64,000 nt of DNA from Candidatus Rhodoferax randersensis (GCA_016718155.1 JADKEH010000012.1:62001-126000), one strand, 5' to 3'; positions 18,128 to 26,422 are shown, numbered from the stretch's first letter. Program-made: numbers and translations. The notes: a model not told the origin generated them from the sequence alone.

Positions 18128-19069
18128 ATGACCTCTCAAACTGGAGTTTCAGGTTCAGCCCTGGCCGTGGCGAACCCGTGGGCAGTGGTGCCTTCGCTGG
18201 GCAATCTGGACGCGTACATCTCGGCGGCCAACCGCCTGCCCATGCTCACGGCGGAAGAAGAGCAAACCTTCGCGCGTCAGCTTCGCAACAACAACGACCT
18301 GGAGGCCGCCGGAAAACTGGTGCTATCGCACTTGCGTCTGGTCGTGTCGGTCTCACGCCAGTATCTCGGCTACGGCTTGCCCCACGGCGACTTGATCCAG
18401 GAAGGCAATGTCGGCCTGATGAAGGCGGTCAAGCGCTTTGATCCGGACCAGGGCGTGCGCCTGGTGAGCTACGCCCTGCACTGGATCAAGGCCGAGATTC
18501 ACGAGTACATCCTCAAGAACTGGCGCATGGTCAAGGTGGCCACCACCAAGTCGCAGCGCAAGTTGTTTTTCAACCTGCGATCCATGAAGCAGCGCTTCAA
18601 GTCCGAAGACGCCGCCGCCGACCTGGGCACGCACCGCGAACGCCTGAGCGAAGAGCAAATCGACACCATGGCGCGCGAGCTCAAGGTCAAGCGCGAAGAG
18701 GTGATCGAAATGGAAACCCGGCTTTCCGGCGGCGACGTGTTGCTCGACCCAAGTCCGTCGGACGATGGCGACGAAGCGTTTGGACCGATCACCTACCTGA
18801 CCGACAGCCGCCATGAACCCACCGCGATGATTGAGTCGCGTCAGCGCGATGTGCTGGCCAGTGAAGGCATCGCCACGGCGCTGGACGCACTCGATGCGCG
18901 CAGCCGACGCATCGTCGAGGAACGATGGCTCAAGGTCAATGACGACAGCTCGGGCGGCATGACTCTGCACGAACTGGCCGCCGAATACGGCGTCAGCGCC
19001 GAGCGCATTCGCCAGATCGAGGCCGCAGCGATGAAGAAGATGAAGAAGGCGCTGGCCGAATACGCCTAA
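18128..19069 (+). CDS. rpoH: RNA polymerase sigma-32 factor
   Basis: Heat-shock sigma factor of 313 residues. Region 2 is clear (SHLRLVVSVSRQYLGYGLPHGDLIQEGNVGLMKAV, with the RpoH-typical region 2.1-2.2), then WIKAEIHEYILKNWRMVKVATTKSQRKLFFNLR, which contains the RpoH box region, and a region 4 helix-turn-helix near the C-terminus (LHELAAEYGVSAERIRQIE). It directs RNA polymerase to chaperone and protease promoters. The product starts at ATG 18128 on the basis of the AAGGAG site. A perfect CIRCE element sits just upstream, so transcription is probably controlled by HrcA. The upstream gene is a Crp/Fnr-like regulator on the same strand, 111 bp away. Confidence 0.97.
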   Translation: MTSQTGVSGSALAVANPWAVVPSLGNLDAYISAANRLPMLTAEEEQTFARQLRNNNDLEAAGKLVLSHLRLVVSVSRQYLGYGLPHGDLIQEGNVGLMKAVKRFDPDQGVRLVSYALHWIKAEIHEYILKNWRMVKVATTKSQRKLFFNLRSMKQRFKSEDAAADLGTHRERLSEEQIDTMARELKVKREEVIEMETRLSGGDVLLDPSPSDDGDEAFGPITYLTDSRHEPTAMIESRQRDVLASEGIATALDALDARSRRIVEERWLKVNDDSSGGMTLHELAAEYGVSAERIRQIEAAAMKKMKKALAEYA

Positions 19070-19096
19070 TCCTGAGCCACTTTGCGGGACAGACCA

Positions 19097-19133
19097 GAGC
19101 GCAGCGACGCTCTGTCCTCAACCAATCGTCGGG
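19097..19133. repeat. 37-bp direct repeat, copy 1 (left of the TctC-like gene)
   Basis: This copy begins GAGCGCAGCGACGC and ends CAATCGTCGGG. It matches the copy at 20197-20233 at 33 of 37 positions, in the same orientation and exactly 1,100 bases away. Part of it can fold (AGAGCG with CGCTCT). It lies 27 bases after the rpoH stop. Confidence 0.8.
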
Positions 19134-19196
19134 TGTGGATCGCCCCGAGGTTAGCGTAGGAGACAATGGCGGGAAACTGTTTTCACAAGGAATAAC

Positions 19197-20198
19197 ATGC
19201 CCCGCCACTTGATTCGTCGTGCTGCGCTTTTGATAGCGCTTGTTGCGCTTTCCAATTGGGCTGCAGCCCAAAAACCTCCAAAATCAGCGACTCCGGATGC
19301 CGCCTGGCCAACCAGGACCGTCAAGTTGCTTGTGGGTTTTCCCGGCGGCTCGTCACCCGATCTGATGGCCCGCACCCTGGCCGAGCCGCTGTCCAAAGCC
19401 CTGGGCCAGCCGGTGATTGTCGAGAACCATCCCGGAGCAGGCGGCAACATCGCGGCCAATCTGGTTGCAAAGTCCACCGACAACCACACGCTGGGCATCA
19501 TGATCAATGGCAATCTGACGATCGCCAGGATAATCAACCCCAAAACCCCGTTTGACCCCGCCAAAGACCTGGCGCCAATCAGCCTGATTGGCACGGCGCC
19601 CTTGGTGCTGACGGTACCCGCTTCAACCGCCGGGGCAAGCCCGCAAGAGTTCTTTGTGGCCGCGCGCAATGGCGGCGACAAGTGGAACTATGGCACGCCG
19701 GGCAACGGCACCGTGGCCCACATCGGCATGGAGTTGCTCAAGACCAAGACCAACATCGCCCCGGTGCACGTACCCTACCCCGGCAACCCCCAGGTCATCA
19801 CGGCGATGATCGGCGGGCAGATCCAGATGTCACTGCTGCCTCCGGGCCTGGCCATGCCACAAGTGCGGTCCGGCAAGCTCCGGGCGATTGGTGTCACGTC
19901 GGCCGGCCGCAGCCCGCTGGTACCGGATGTCCCCAGTCTGAACGAGGGTGGGGTGAGCGGCTTTGAGCTGGAAATCTGGAATGCCGTCGCCGGCCCGAGC
20001 ACCTTGCCCAAGCCTGTCGTGGCACGCCTTTCCAAGCTGTTCAGCGAGATTGCACGCACACCCGAAATCCGCCAGAAGTTGTTTAACCAGGGCTGGCAGG
20101 TAGCCGGCACCTCGGCCGAGGGTTTGGCCAATCGCATCAAGCAGGACACCAGCGTGCTGGGCGGCGTGATCAAGATGCGTGCCATCAAGATCGAGTGA
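19197..20198 (+). CDS. Bug-family tripartite tricarboxylate transporter binding protein (TctC-like)
   Basis: Periplasmic binding protein of 333 residues in the Bug/TctC family, which is greatly expanded in Burkholderiales and usually binds carboxylates. A signal peptide ends near AAAQK. Family hallmarks are WPTRTVKLLVGFPGGSSPD, GQPVIVENHPGAGGNIAANLV, VPYPGN and a C-terminal GWQVAGTSAEGL segment. An AAGGA sequence precedes ATG 19197. No TctA/TctB membrane genes adjoin it, which is common for orphan Bug proteins. The gene is bracketed by 37-bp direct repeats and its stop codon lies inside the second copy. Confidence 0.92.
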   Translation: MPRHLIRRAALLIALVALSNWAAAQKPPKSATPDAAWPTRTVKLLVGFPGGSSPDLMARTLAEPLSKALGQPVIVENHPGAGGNIAANLVAKSTDNHTLGIMINGNLTIARIINPKTPFDPAKDLAPISLIGTAPLVLTVPASTAGASPQEFFVAARNGGDKWNYGTPGNGTVAHIGMELLKTKTNIAPVHVPYPGNPQVITAMIGGQIQMSLLPPGLAMPQVRSGKLRAIGVTSAGRSPLVPDVPSLNEGGVSGFELEIWNAVAGPSTLPKPVVARLSKLFSEIARTPEIRQKLFNQGWQVAGTSAEGLANRIKQDTSVLGGVIKMRAIKIE

Positions 20199-20233
20199 GC
20201 GCAGCGACGCGCTGCCGTCAAGCAATCGTCGGG
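20197..20233. repeat. 37-bp direct repeat, copy 2 (right of the TctC-like gene)
   Basis: Second copy of the repeat at 19097-19133, with 4 substitutions and no indel. It starts inside the stop codon of the TctC-like gene and lies between two convergent genes. GCAGCG and CGCTGC arms within it could form a short terminator-like hairpin. Confidence 0.8.
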
Positions 20234-20243
20234 CAAGTCAGGC

Positions 20244-20855
20244 TCAGGGCTTCTGCGCCAGCAACAATTTGATGTCAGCCGCCAAGGGCGCCGCGCCGGT
20301 GCCATAGCGGGTGTACAGGCGCAGTTTGCCGTTCGTGTCGTAGACGTAGCTACCGGCCGAATGATCCATGGTGTAACTGGTGGGGGTCTTGCCTTCGACC
20401 TTCTTGAAATAGACCTTGTACTCCTTGGCCAGCGCGTCCAGTTTGTCCGGCGTGGTGTACAGGGCCAGGAAGGTGGGGTCGAAATTGGCCATGTAGGCCT
20501 TGAGCAGTTCGGGCGTGTCACGCTGCGGATCAACTGACACGAACAGCCCCTGCAATTTGTCGCCATCCTTGCCCAGCAGTTTCTTCACTTCGGCCAGCTC
20601 ATTCATCGACGTGGGGCACACGTCGGGACACTGCGTATAACCAAAGAACATCACCACCACCTTGCCGGCGAAGTCCTTGATGCTGCGCGGCTGCCCGTTG
20701 TGGTCGGTCAGCGAGAAGTCGCGAGCGTAGTCCGCCTCGGTCAGGTCAATCGCGGCAAACTTGGGCTTCTGTTCGGAGCAGGCGCTCAGCAGACCGCCGG
20801 CCAGCAGCGCTACTGCACCACCGGTGATTGTTTGAATGGCAAGTCGTCTTTGCAT
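20244..20855 (-). CDS. SCO1/SenC family copper chaperone lipoprotein
   Basis: SCO-family protein of 203 residues that delivers copper to the CuA site of cytochrome c oxidase subunit II. The N-terminus has a lipobox LLSAC with Cys26, preceded by a twin-Arg (MQRR) and a hydrophobic segment, so it is probably anchored to the membrane facing the periplasm. The copper-binding CPDVC motif is Cys76-Cys80, and the third ligand is likely the histidine of MDHSAGS. It is the last gene of the minus-strand assembly block SURF1-unknown-ctaA-ctaB-SCO; 15 bp separate it from ctaB. Confidence 0.93.
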   Translation of the reverse strand: MQRRLAIQTITGGAVALLAGGLLSACSEQKPKFAAIDLTEADYARDFSLTDHNGQPRSIKDFAGKVVVMFFGYTQCPDVCPTSMNELAEVKKLLGKDGDKLQGLFVSVDPQRDTPELLKAYMANFDPTFLALYTTPDKLDALAKEYKVYFKKVEGKTPTSYTMDHSAGSYVYDTNGKLRLYTRYGTGAAPLAADIKLLLAQKP

Positions 20856-20870
20856 GGGAAGGATCCGGGT

Positions 20871-21767
20871 TCAGAACACATAGTGATCCACCAGCAGCGC
20901 GGCAAACAGCACGCTCAGGTGGATCAACGAGAAACGAAAGGTCTTGCGCGCCAGCGCATCCGAGTAGTCGCGCCAGAGCCAGAAGGCATACAGGCAGAAG
21001 CCCACGCTCAGGCCAATCGCCACCACCAGGTACAGCCACGAGCTCATGCCATAAACAAACGGAAGCATACAGGCCGCCGCCAGCACGCCGGTATAGAGCA
21101 GAATCTGCAGCCGCGTGTACTCGCTGCCATGCGTCACCGGCAGCATCGGCAGGCCAGACTTGCGGTAGTCCTCCACCCGGTACAGCGCCAGCGCCCAGAA
21201 ATGCGGCGGGGTCCACAGAAAGATGATCAGGAACAGAATCAAGGCCTCGGGGCCGACGTCACCGGTCATGGCGGCCCAGCCGAGCACCGGTGGCATGGCG
21301 CCGGAAGCGCCCCCGATCACGATGTTTTGCGGCGTGCTGGGTTTGAGGAAGATGGTGTAGATGATGGCGTAGCCTACAAACGTGGCAAAGGTCAACCACA
21401 TCGTCAGCGGGTTGACCCAGACATACAGCACCCAGGAGCCCAAACCACACAACACGGCCGAGAAAATCAGTGTTTGCCAGTCACTGAGTTCGCCCTTGGC
21501 AGTGGGACGCCAGGCGGTTCGCTTCATTTTGGCGTCGATGGTCTTTTCGACAATGCAATTGAACGCGGCGGCTGCTGCGGCAACCAGCCACACGCCCAGG
21601 CTGGCCAACGCAGCCAGCCGGACTTGCGCCAGAGTCGGCACGCCAGGCACGGCCAACACCATGCCGATGAAGGCGCAAAACACAATCAGCTGCACCACGC
21701 GCGGCTTGGTCAGCGCGTAGAACTGGCGCAGCACGGTAGCGGTGCTACGCGGCAAAGTGGCACTCAT
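20871..21767 (-). CDS. ctaB: protoheme IX farnesyltransferase (heme O synthase)
   Basis: Polytopic membrane enzyme of 298 residues that transfers a farnesyl group from farnesyl diphosphate to heme b, giving heme O, the precursor of heme A for cytochrome c oxidase. It has the UbiA-type N-x3-D-x3-D prenyl-diphosphate motif in NCIVEKTIDAKMKRT and the second loop DYRKSGLPMLP. About nine hydrophobic helices are visible. The ATG overlaps the ctaA stop by 4 bp, so the two heme A pathway genes are translationally coupled. It is also called cyoE in other species. Confidence 0.96.
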   Translation of the reverse strand: MSATLPRSTATVLRQFYALTKPRVVQLIVFCAFIGMVLAVPGVPTLAQVRLAALASLGVWLVAAAAAAFNCIVEKTIDAKMKRTAWRPTAKGELSDWQTLIFSAVLCGLGSWVLYVWVNPLTMWLTFATFVGYAIIYTIFLKPSTPQNIVIGGASGAMPPVLGWAAMTGDVGPEALILFLIIFLWTPPHFWALALYRVEDYRKSGLPMLPVTHGSEYTRLQILLYTGVLAAACMLPFVYGMSSWLYLVVAIGLSVGFCLYAFWLWRDYSDALARKTFRFSLIHLSVLFAALLVDHYVF

Positions 21768-22942
21768 GCAAGGGTTCCTGTTTTAGTTGTTGTGCGCGTG
21801 CTGACGCCACGGGGGCTCGCTGCAGTGCTCACGCAGGCGGTCCAGGTCAGCGTCACGACCAATGCGCCCGCGCCGCCAGTATGCAATATGGCCGCCAACA
21901 AGGGCCAATCCAGCACCACGTTGCTCAAACCGGTCACCAGTTGCAGAGTTGCCAAACCGGCCAGCAGGCGAGTGTGCTGGCGCAGCCCAGCCACCAAACG
22001 CAGGCGCCAGGCCAGCAGGCCCAGGGCCAGCAGCACCAACAGCGCAAACAGGCGATGGGCAACATGAATCGCGGTCAAAGCCTCAAACGAAATATGCTCG
22101 CCAGCGCTGGTGAACCCCAGCTCACGCCAGATCTCGAAACCCTGCGCAAAATTCATGGGCGGCCACCAACTGGCCTGGCACATCGGAAACTCGGTGCATG
22201 CCAGCACCGCATAGTTGGTGCTGACCCAGCCCCCCAGGGCAATCTGAATCCACACCAACGCGCTGGTGACCCACAGCAGCGTGCGCCCACCAGGGTCGAT
22301 TGTCACCGGCGGCGCGCCTTGATGTGCCTGGTGGTAGCGAACGGCCAGCATGCACAGCAGCGCCAGCAGCACCACACCACCGAGCAGATGCAGCGTCACG
22401 ATGGCGGGGAACAGTTTCATGGTCACAGTCAAGGCCCCGAAGGCGCCCTGAATGCACACCCACACCAGCGTCAGTGAAGCCAGCCACGGGTTGACTGCAA
22501 CAGCAGGCGCACGGGACGGTGCGGCGCGTCGGCGCACCGCCCAGCTTGCCGCCGCCAACACCAAAATGAGCACGCCAACGCCGGTAGCGAGATAGCGGTG
22601 AATCATCTCGATCCAGGCCTTCCCGTGTGTCACCGGTCCGCTGGGCATGGCGTTTTGTGCGGCGCTGATGTGGGCGCTGGCGCCAACCGGGCTGGCACTG
22701 CCATAACAGCCCGGCCAATCCGGGCAACCCAGGCCGGAGTCGGTCAGGCGGGTGAATGCGCCAAACATCACCAGGTCGAACGTCAGGAACAGCGTCAGTA
22801 GGGTGAGCGCCTGAAGGCGCCGCGTGGTGGACGCCTGCTTGTTGCGCACCCATACCCAGGCCAGCGGCCCCATGGCCACCAGCGCGCCCATGATCATCAC
22901 GTGCAAGACCGGCGACAGGTCGTACAAAGACTGCGCGTTCAA
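21764..22942 (-). CDS. ctaA: heme A synthase (COX15/CtaA family)
   Basis: Inner-membrane enzyme of about 392 residues that oxidises the heme O methyl group to the formyl group of heme A. Heme-ligand histidines are in conserved helices (MIHRYLATG, VTLHLLGG, HVAHRLFA, ILHTGGAG), and the loop GCPDWPGCYG is typical of the family. The start is TTG 22942, whose first bases overlap the upstream stop codon (TTGA), pointing to translational coupling; the longer in-frame reading to 23062 lies entirely inside the neighbouring gene. Eight transmembrane helices are likely. It lies between a conserved unknown gene and ctaB in the oxidase assembly operon. Confidence 0.93.
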   Translation of the reverse strand: MNAQSLYDLSPVLHVMIMGALVAMGPLAWVWVRNKQASTTRRLQALTLLTLFLTFDLVMFGAFTRLTDSGLGCPDWPGCYGSASPVGASAHISAAQNAMPSGPVTHGKAWIEMIHRYLATGVGVLILVLAAASWAVRRRAAPSRAPAVAVNPWLASLTLVWVCIQGAFGALTVTMKLFPAIVTLHLLGGVVLLALLCMLAVRYHQAHQGAPPVTIDPGGRTLLWVTSALVWIQIALGGWVSTNYAVLACTEFPMCQASWWPPMNFAQGFEIWRELGFTSAGEHISFEALTAIHVAHRLFALLVLLALGLLAWRLRLVAGLRQHTRLLAGLATLQLVTGLSNVVLDWPLLAAILHTGGAGALVVTLTWTACVSTAASPRGVSTRTTTKTGTLA

Positions 22943-23697
22943 GGTCTGCTCTCCCGGCCTGCCTTGTCCCAGGATGCGGAGGCACGCAGCAGCCGCTCCA
23001 GATCGGACTTGACCTTGGCCGCGGTGGCTGGCTCCAGGTCTGGCGGGAAACGCATCATCCACATCCCCTTGGGGTCAACCAGGTACAGGTGATCCGCCAG
23101 CACGTGGCCCGATGCGGGTGCCAGCCAGGCGGCCACATCATCGCGCTTGACACGCAGCACATGGGCCTGCTGCAGGCCGCCGCGCAGTTGCTCGTCAACC
23201 CGCGCTTCGTCGTCCACCAGCCAGACCCAGTCCACACGGTCCTTCTCCTTGCCCAGACTCTCGCGCAACTGGCGCTGCAAATAGAGGTGACGGGTGCACG
23301 AATCGTTGCAGGCGCCTGACGCGACGCTCACCAGCAGCCATTGCCCGGCGAGCTCACGCAAATTGCCGGCGACACCGGCCAGACTCACCGTGGCGGCGCT
23401 GGGCATCGGCAACTGGGGGTCGATCAGTTGACCGAAGTTGCGGCGCCCCTCGGGACGAACCACGTAATACGTGAAATAGGATGCCACCACGGGCGCCACG
23501 CAGACCAGCAAAATCGCCAGCATCTTCAGCCGCCCACTGGCCAGGGGCACGGCGGTGGGACCGGCATCGGCCCCTTGCAAGGGCATTGCGTGCACCGTCA
23601 AGCCCAACGGTTGGTCAGCCGCAGGCGGCTGGGCAGGCGCGCGCGGTTCAAGCACGGCGCCTGGCGGAAAAACGTCGGACAATTTGGAACCAGACAT
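22939..23697 (-). CDS. conserved membrane-anchored thioredoxin-fold-like protein in the oxidase assembly operon
   Basis: Protein of 252 residues with a proline-rich N-terminal region, one transmembrane helix (about 57-79) and a periplasmic domain. The region after the helix resembles a SCO-like fold: SLAGVAGNL, then a C-x3-C motif (Cys130 and Cys134 in GACNDSC) placed as in SCO proteins, and a VDWVWLVDD strand. The homologous position in other Burkholderiales holds a similar unnamed protein between SURF1 and ctaA. A copper or thiol-redox role in CuA assembly is inference. It overlaps the SURF1 gene by 50 bp and the ctaA start by 4 bp, so the three genes are tightly coupled. Confidence 0.75.
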   Translation of the reverse strand: MSGSKLSDVFPPGAVLEPRAPAQPPAADQPLGLTVHAMPLQGADAGPTAVPLASGRLKMLAILLVCVAPVVASYFTYYVVRPEGRRNFGQLIDPQLPMPSAATVSLAGVAGNLRELAGQWLLVSVASGACNDSCTRHLYLQRQLRESLGKEKDRVDWVWLVDDEARVDEQLRGGLQQAHVLRVKRDDVAAWLAPASGHVLADHLYLVDPKGMWMMRFPPDLEPATAAKVKSDLERLLRASASWDKAGRESRP

Positions 23698-24370
23698 AAA
23701 GAAAAATCAACAGGGCACTGATGCCCCACCATTGAAGCGCATAGCCAAAGTGCTTGCGCAACGTCACCTGAACCTCGGGCCAGTCGCGGCTGAGGCCATC
23801 CGCTGCGGCATTCGTCTGCTTGACGGTCACCTCCAGAGTCGGTAAGCCCGACTCTGCCCGAAATTGCGCCCAGTCCAGATTTTGCCGGATCGCACCGGCC
23901 CCAGAGCCGTCCAATTCATATAGTTTGGAGGGCCAAGGGGCGATTCTGCCTTCAATCTCGACCAGTTCCAGCGGCGACGCCACCTGGGGCAAGGCACTGC
24001 GGTCTAAAAAATTGCGTTGCACCCAGCCACGCTGCACCATCACCACCGATGCACTGCCGTCCAACTGCAGGGGTGTGAGGACGATCAGGCCGGCCTTGCC
24101 ATTCATGGGGCGGTTATCCAGGAACACTGTGCGCTGGCCAAGCCAGTGCCCACGCAATTGGGCGGAGCGATGCATGGCCTGTGCCGGCACCGACAGGGCC
24201 AGCAAGCCGGCATTGGGCAACGGCATCAGGCGCGCTTGCCGGGCCAGCGCGGCGTCCTGCTCTTGCATCGTCACGCCGCGCCCATACTGCCAATGGCCCA
24301 GCGCCAAGGTCACGCCGACACCCAACAAGGTGGCGAACGTGATCAACCAAAACCGAAACGACGCTTTCAA
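23648..24370 (-). CDS. SURF1 family cytochrome oxidase assembly protein
   Basis: SURF1-like protein of about 240 residues, involved in inserting heme A into oxidase subunit I. It has an N-terminal transmembrane helix, a periplasmic domain with the family motifs GHWLGQRTVFLDNRPMNGKAG and VVMVQRGWV, and a C-terminal helix (YALQWWGISALLIFLYVW) with the conserved aromatic cluster. TTG 24370 is chosen as start because the first helix begins there; no ATG is available close by. The start lies 15 bases from the divergent DUF2909 gene, so the two promoters overlap each other's genes. The 3' end overlaps the next gene by 50 bp. Confidence 0.9.
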   Translation of the reverse strand: MKASFRFWLITFATLLGVGVTLALGHWQYGRGVTMQEQDAALARQARLMPLPNAGLLALSVPAQAMHRSAQLRGHWLGQRTVFLDNRPMNGKAGLIVLTPLQLDGSASVVMVQRGWVQRNFLDRSALPQVASPLELVEIEGRIAPWPSKLYELDGSGAGAIRQNLDWAQFRAESGLPTLEVTVKQTNAAADGLSRDWPEVQVTLRKHFGYALQWWGISALLIFLYVWFQIVRRFSARRRA

Positions 24371-24385
24371 AAGATAATCCGAGGC

Positions 24386-24607
24386 ATGAAGTACCTGTCG
24401 ATTATTGCCTTTGTCGCCATCTTCGCCAGCATGGGCGTGGCCTTCGTGGCGATGATGAAGCCTGGCGTGCCGGGGCAGCCCAAATCGGCCCGCATGGCGC
24501 GTGCGCTGGCCTTGCGGGTGGCGATCTCGATCGCGCTGTTCCTGCTCATCCTGATCGCCTGGGCCGCGGGCTGGATCAAGCCGACAGGCATCGCAGGCGG
24601 CCAATAG
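24386..24607 (+). CDS. twin transmembrane protein, DUF2909-like
   Basis: Small membrane protein of 73 residues with two hydrophobic helices (about 4-24 and 43-63) separated by a short basic loop (PGQPKSARMARAL). The size, twin-helix form and place next to SURF1 and coxC on the opposite strand fit the DUF2909 family found beside cytochrome oxidase genes in beta- and gammaproteobacteria. It may be a small oxidase-associated or assembly factor; no catalytic residues are visible. A hairpin terminator follows the stop and lies between this gene and coxC, which is convergent. Confidence 0.8.
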   Translation: MKYLSIIAFVAIFASMGVAFVAMMKPGVPGQPKSARMARALALRVAISIALFLLILIAWAAGWIKPTGIAGGQ

Positions 24608-24628
24608 GTCTTGCGCGACCGTTTGACA

Positions 24629-24653
24629 AGAAAGGCACCTGAGGTGCCTTTCT
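24629..24653. terminator. bidirectional hairpin terminator between DUF2909 and coxC
   Basis: AGAAAGGCACC at 24629-24639 pairs perfectly with GGTGCCTTTCT at 24643-24653 around a TGA loop. The stem has A/T at its base on both sides and lies between convergent genes. Confidence 0.75.
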
Positions 24654-24674
24654 CGGGTGGGCAGCCAGCCGCCA

Positions 24675-25556
24675 CTACATCCAATAGACGAGGATGTACA
24701 AGCCCAACCAGACCACATCCACAAAGTGCCAATACCAGGCCGCACCCTCAAACCCGAAGTGACGCTCCGCACTGAAGTGTCCTTTTTGCAGGCGCAGCGT
24801 GATGAACAACAGCATCAACATGCCCAGGAACACGTGGAAACCGTGGAAACCCGTCAGCATGTAGAACGTGGAGCCATAAACACCGGAGCTGAGCTTGAGG
24901 TTCAAGGCGCTGTAGGCATGCGCGTACTCGTAGCCCTGAACGCCCAGGAAGGTCGCGCCCAGCAGAACCGTCAGCCACATGAAACCCAGCGTGCGTGCCC
25001 GATTGCCAGCAATCAAGGCGTGGTGCGCAATGGTCAGGGTCACGCCCGAACTCAACAACAAGGCTGTGTTGATGGTGGGCAACCAGAACGGCCCCATGGT
25101 TTTGAAGGGTTCGACGATCCCGGCTGGCGAGCCCGTCGCCCCGGCTACCAAGCTGGGCCACACGGCTTTGAATTCGGGCCACAACAAGACGTTGTCACCA
25201 CTGCCCAGCGCCGGGACGGAATGCGCCCGCGCCCACCACAAGGCGGTGAAGAAGGCGCCGAAGAACATCACCTCGGAGAAGATGAACCAGCTCATGCTCC
25301 AGCGAAAGGACAGGTCCACCTTGTGTCCGTACTGGCCACTTTGGCTCTCGGTGATGGCATCCATGAACCATTGGTACAGCACGCCCAAGAACCACACCAT
25401 GCCAAAGGCCAGGGCGTACTTGCCCCAAGCCACGCCATTGACCCACTGACCGGCGCCAAGGATGACGAACAACAGGCCAAAGGACGCCATCGCGGGGTGC
25501 CGTGACGGCTGCGGCACAAAGTAGTGGGCGCCGGGCGCCGGGGCGTGTGAACTCAT
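24675..25556 (-). CDS. coxC: cytochrome c oxidase subunit III
   Basis: Subunit III of the aa3-type heme-copper oxidase, 293 residues with seven predicted transmembrane helices. Recognisable segments are FSEVMFFGAFFTALWWAR, the helix pairs GYEYAHAYSALNLKLSSG and YMLTGFHGFHVFLGMLML, and the end FEGAAWYWHFVDVVWLGLYILVYW, all diagnostic for CoxC/CtaE. It is the last structural gene of the coxB-coxA-ctaG-coxC cluster and is separated from DUF2970 by 48 bp. It faces the terminator at 24629-24653. Confidence 0.97.
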   Translation of the reverse strand: MSSHAPAPGAHYFVPQPSRHPAMASFGLLFVILGAGQWVNGVAWGKYALAFGMVWFLGVLYQWFMDAITESQSGQYGHKVDLSFRWSMSWFIFSEVMFFGAFFTALWWARAHSVPALGSGDNVLLWPEFKAVWPSLVAGATGSPAGIVEPFKTMGPFWLPTINTALLLSSGVTLTIAHHALIAGNRARTLGFMWLTVLLGATFLGVQGYEYAHAYSALNLKLSSGVYGSTFYMLTGFHGFHVFLGMLMLLFITLRLQKGHFSAERHFGFEGAAWYWHFVDVVWLGLYILVYWM

Positions 25557-25604
25557 GTCAGCTCCATTCTTCTTCAGGTCAATTCAACTCAAACGTGGCC
25601 GTGG

Positions 25605-25823
25605 CTACTTCGCCACCACCCAATTCACCAATACCATCAGGCCAAGCACCAGCGCCAGCGCACCGGCAATGCCAACAACGATGATGTGCATCGGGTTGAC
25701 GCGGGCCAGATCCTGCTGAAACTCGGCGCCCTTTCGGATACCCAAAAACGACCACGCGACCGTCTTGAGGCTGCGTCCAAACGACGCCGCACCGGCACTG
25801 TCGCCCGAGTCAGCGGGGTTCAC
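25605..25823 (-). CDS. DUF2970 family small membrane protein
   Basis: Protein of 72 residues with the DUF2970 core SLKTVAWSFLGIRKG followed by a single C-terminal transmembrane helix (IVVGIAGALALVLGLMVLVNWVV). The family is repeatedly found between ctaG and coxC in betaproteobacterial oxidase operons and is assumed to help oxidase assembly or stability, without proof. The start overlaps the ctaG stop by 4 bp, so translation is coupled. Confidence 0.88.
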   Translation of the reverse strand: MNPADSGDSAGAASFGRSLKTVAWSFLGIRKGAEFQQDLARVNPMHIIVVGIAGALALVLGLMVLVNWVVAK

Positions 25824-26419
25824 GAGCGCACTCCGCTGCGCGACAAAGCGGGCGCCTGCGCCACTGGCGCTGGCGGCGTCTTGCCGCCCACCTCAAAGAA
25901 GGTATACGACAAGGTAATCGTCGTCACATCCTTGGACAGCTTGGGATCGATCACAAACACCACCGGCCAGCTCTTCTTCTCGCCGGGCTCCAGTGTGTAC
26001 TGGGTGAAACAAAAACACTCGACCTTGTTGAAGTGACGCCCGGCCTGCTGCGGCGCGTAGCTTGGAATGGCCTGCGCCGCCATGCGGCGGTTCTGCACAT
26101 TCTGAAACTCGTACATCACGGTTGCCATTTCCCCCGGATGAACCTGCATCGAGCGCTGGGCCGGCTTGAACTCCCAGGGTCCGCGCACATTCGCATCAAA
26201 TTCCACCGTGATCGTGCGCGTGGTGTCGACCTGCGTGTTGGCACTGAGCTTGGGCGTCGCGCCCGGGATATTGCGATCCCCCAGCGCCAACACGTTGATG
26301 CCGGTCATCTCGCAAATGGCCCGGTAAATCGGGACCAGCGCATACCCGAAGGCCGCCATCACGGTGGCTACCACCACCAGCTTGGAAGCCATCACGAAGT
26401 TGTCGCGCCCGAACACCAC
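25820..26419 (-). CDS. ctaG: cytochrome c oxidase assembly protein CtaG/Cox11
   Basis: Copper chaperone of 199 residues that inserts CuB into oxidase subunit I. It has an N-terminal membrane helix (VVVATVMAAFGYALVPIYRA), the periplasmic immunoglobulin-like domain and the copper-binding pair in ECFCFT, followed by the family motif DPKLSKDVTTITLSYTFF. The start appears to be GTG 26419, the second of two adjacent GTG codons, 3 bases after the stop of the small upstream gene. It sits between the small assembly protein gene and DUF2970. Confidence 0.95.
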   Translation of the reverse strand: MVFGRDNFVMASKLVVVATVMAAFGYALVPIYRAICEMTGINVLALGDRNIPGATPKLSANTQVDTTRTITVEFDANVRGPWEFKPAQRSMQVHPGEMATVMYEFQNVQNRRMAAQAIPSYAPQQAGRHFNKVECFCFTQYTLEPGEKKSWPVVFVIDPKLSKDVTTITLSYTFFEVGGKTPPAPVAQAPALSRSGVRS

Positions 26420-26422
26420 GGT

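Noticed and set aside
19097..20233. Insertion sequence around the TctC-like gene
   Set aside because: The flanking repeats are direct, not inverted, and there is no transposase.
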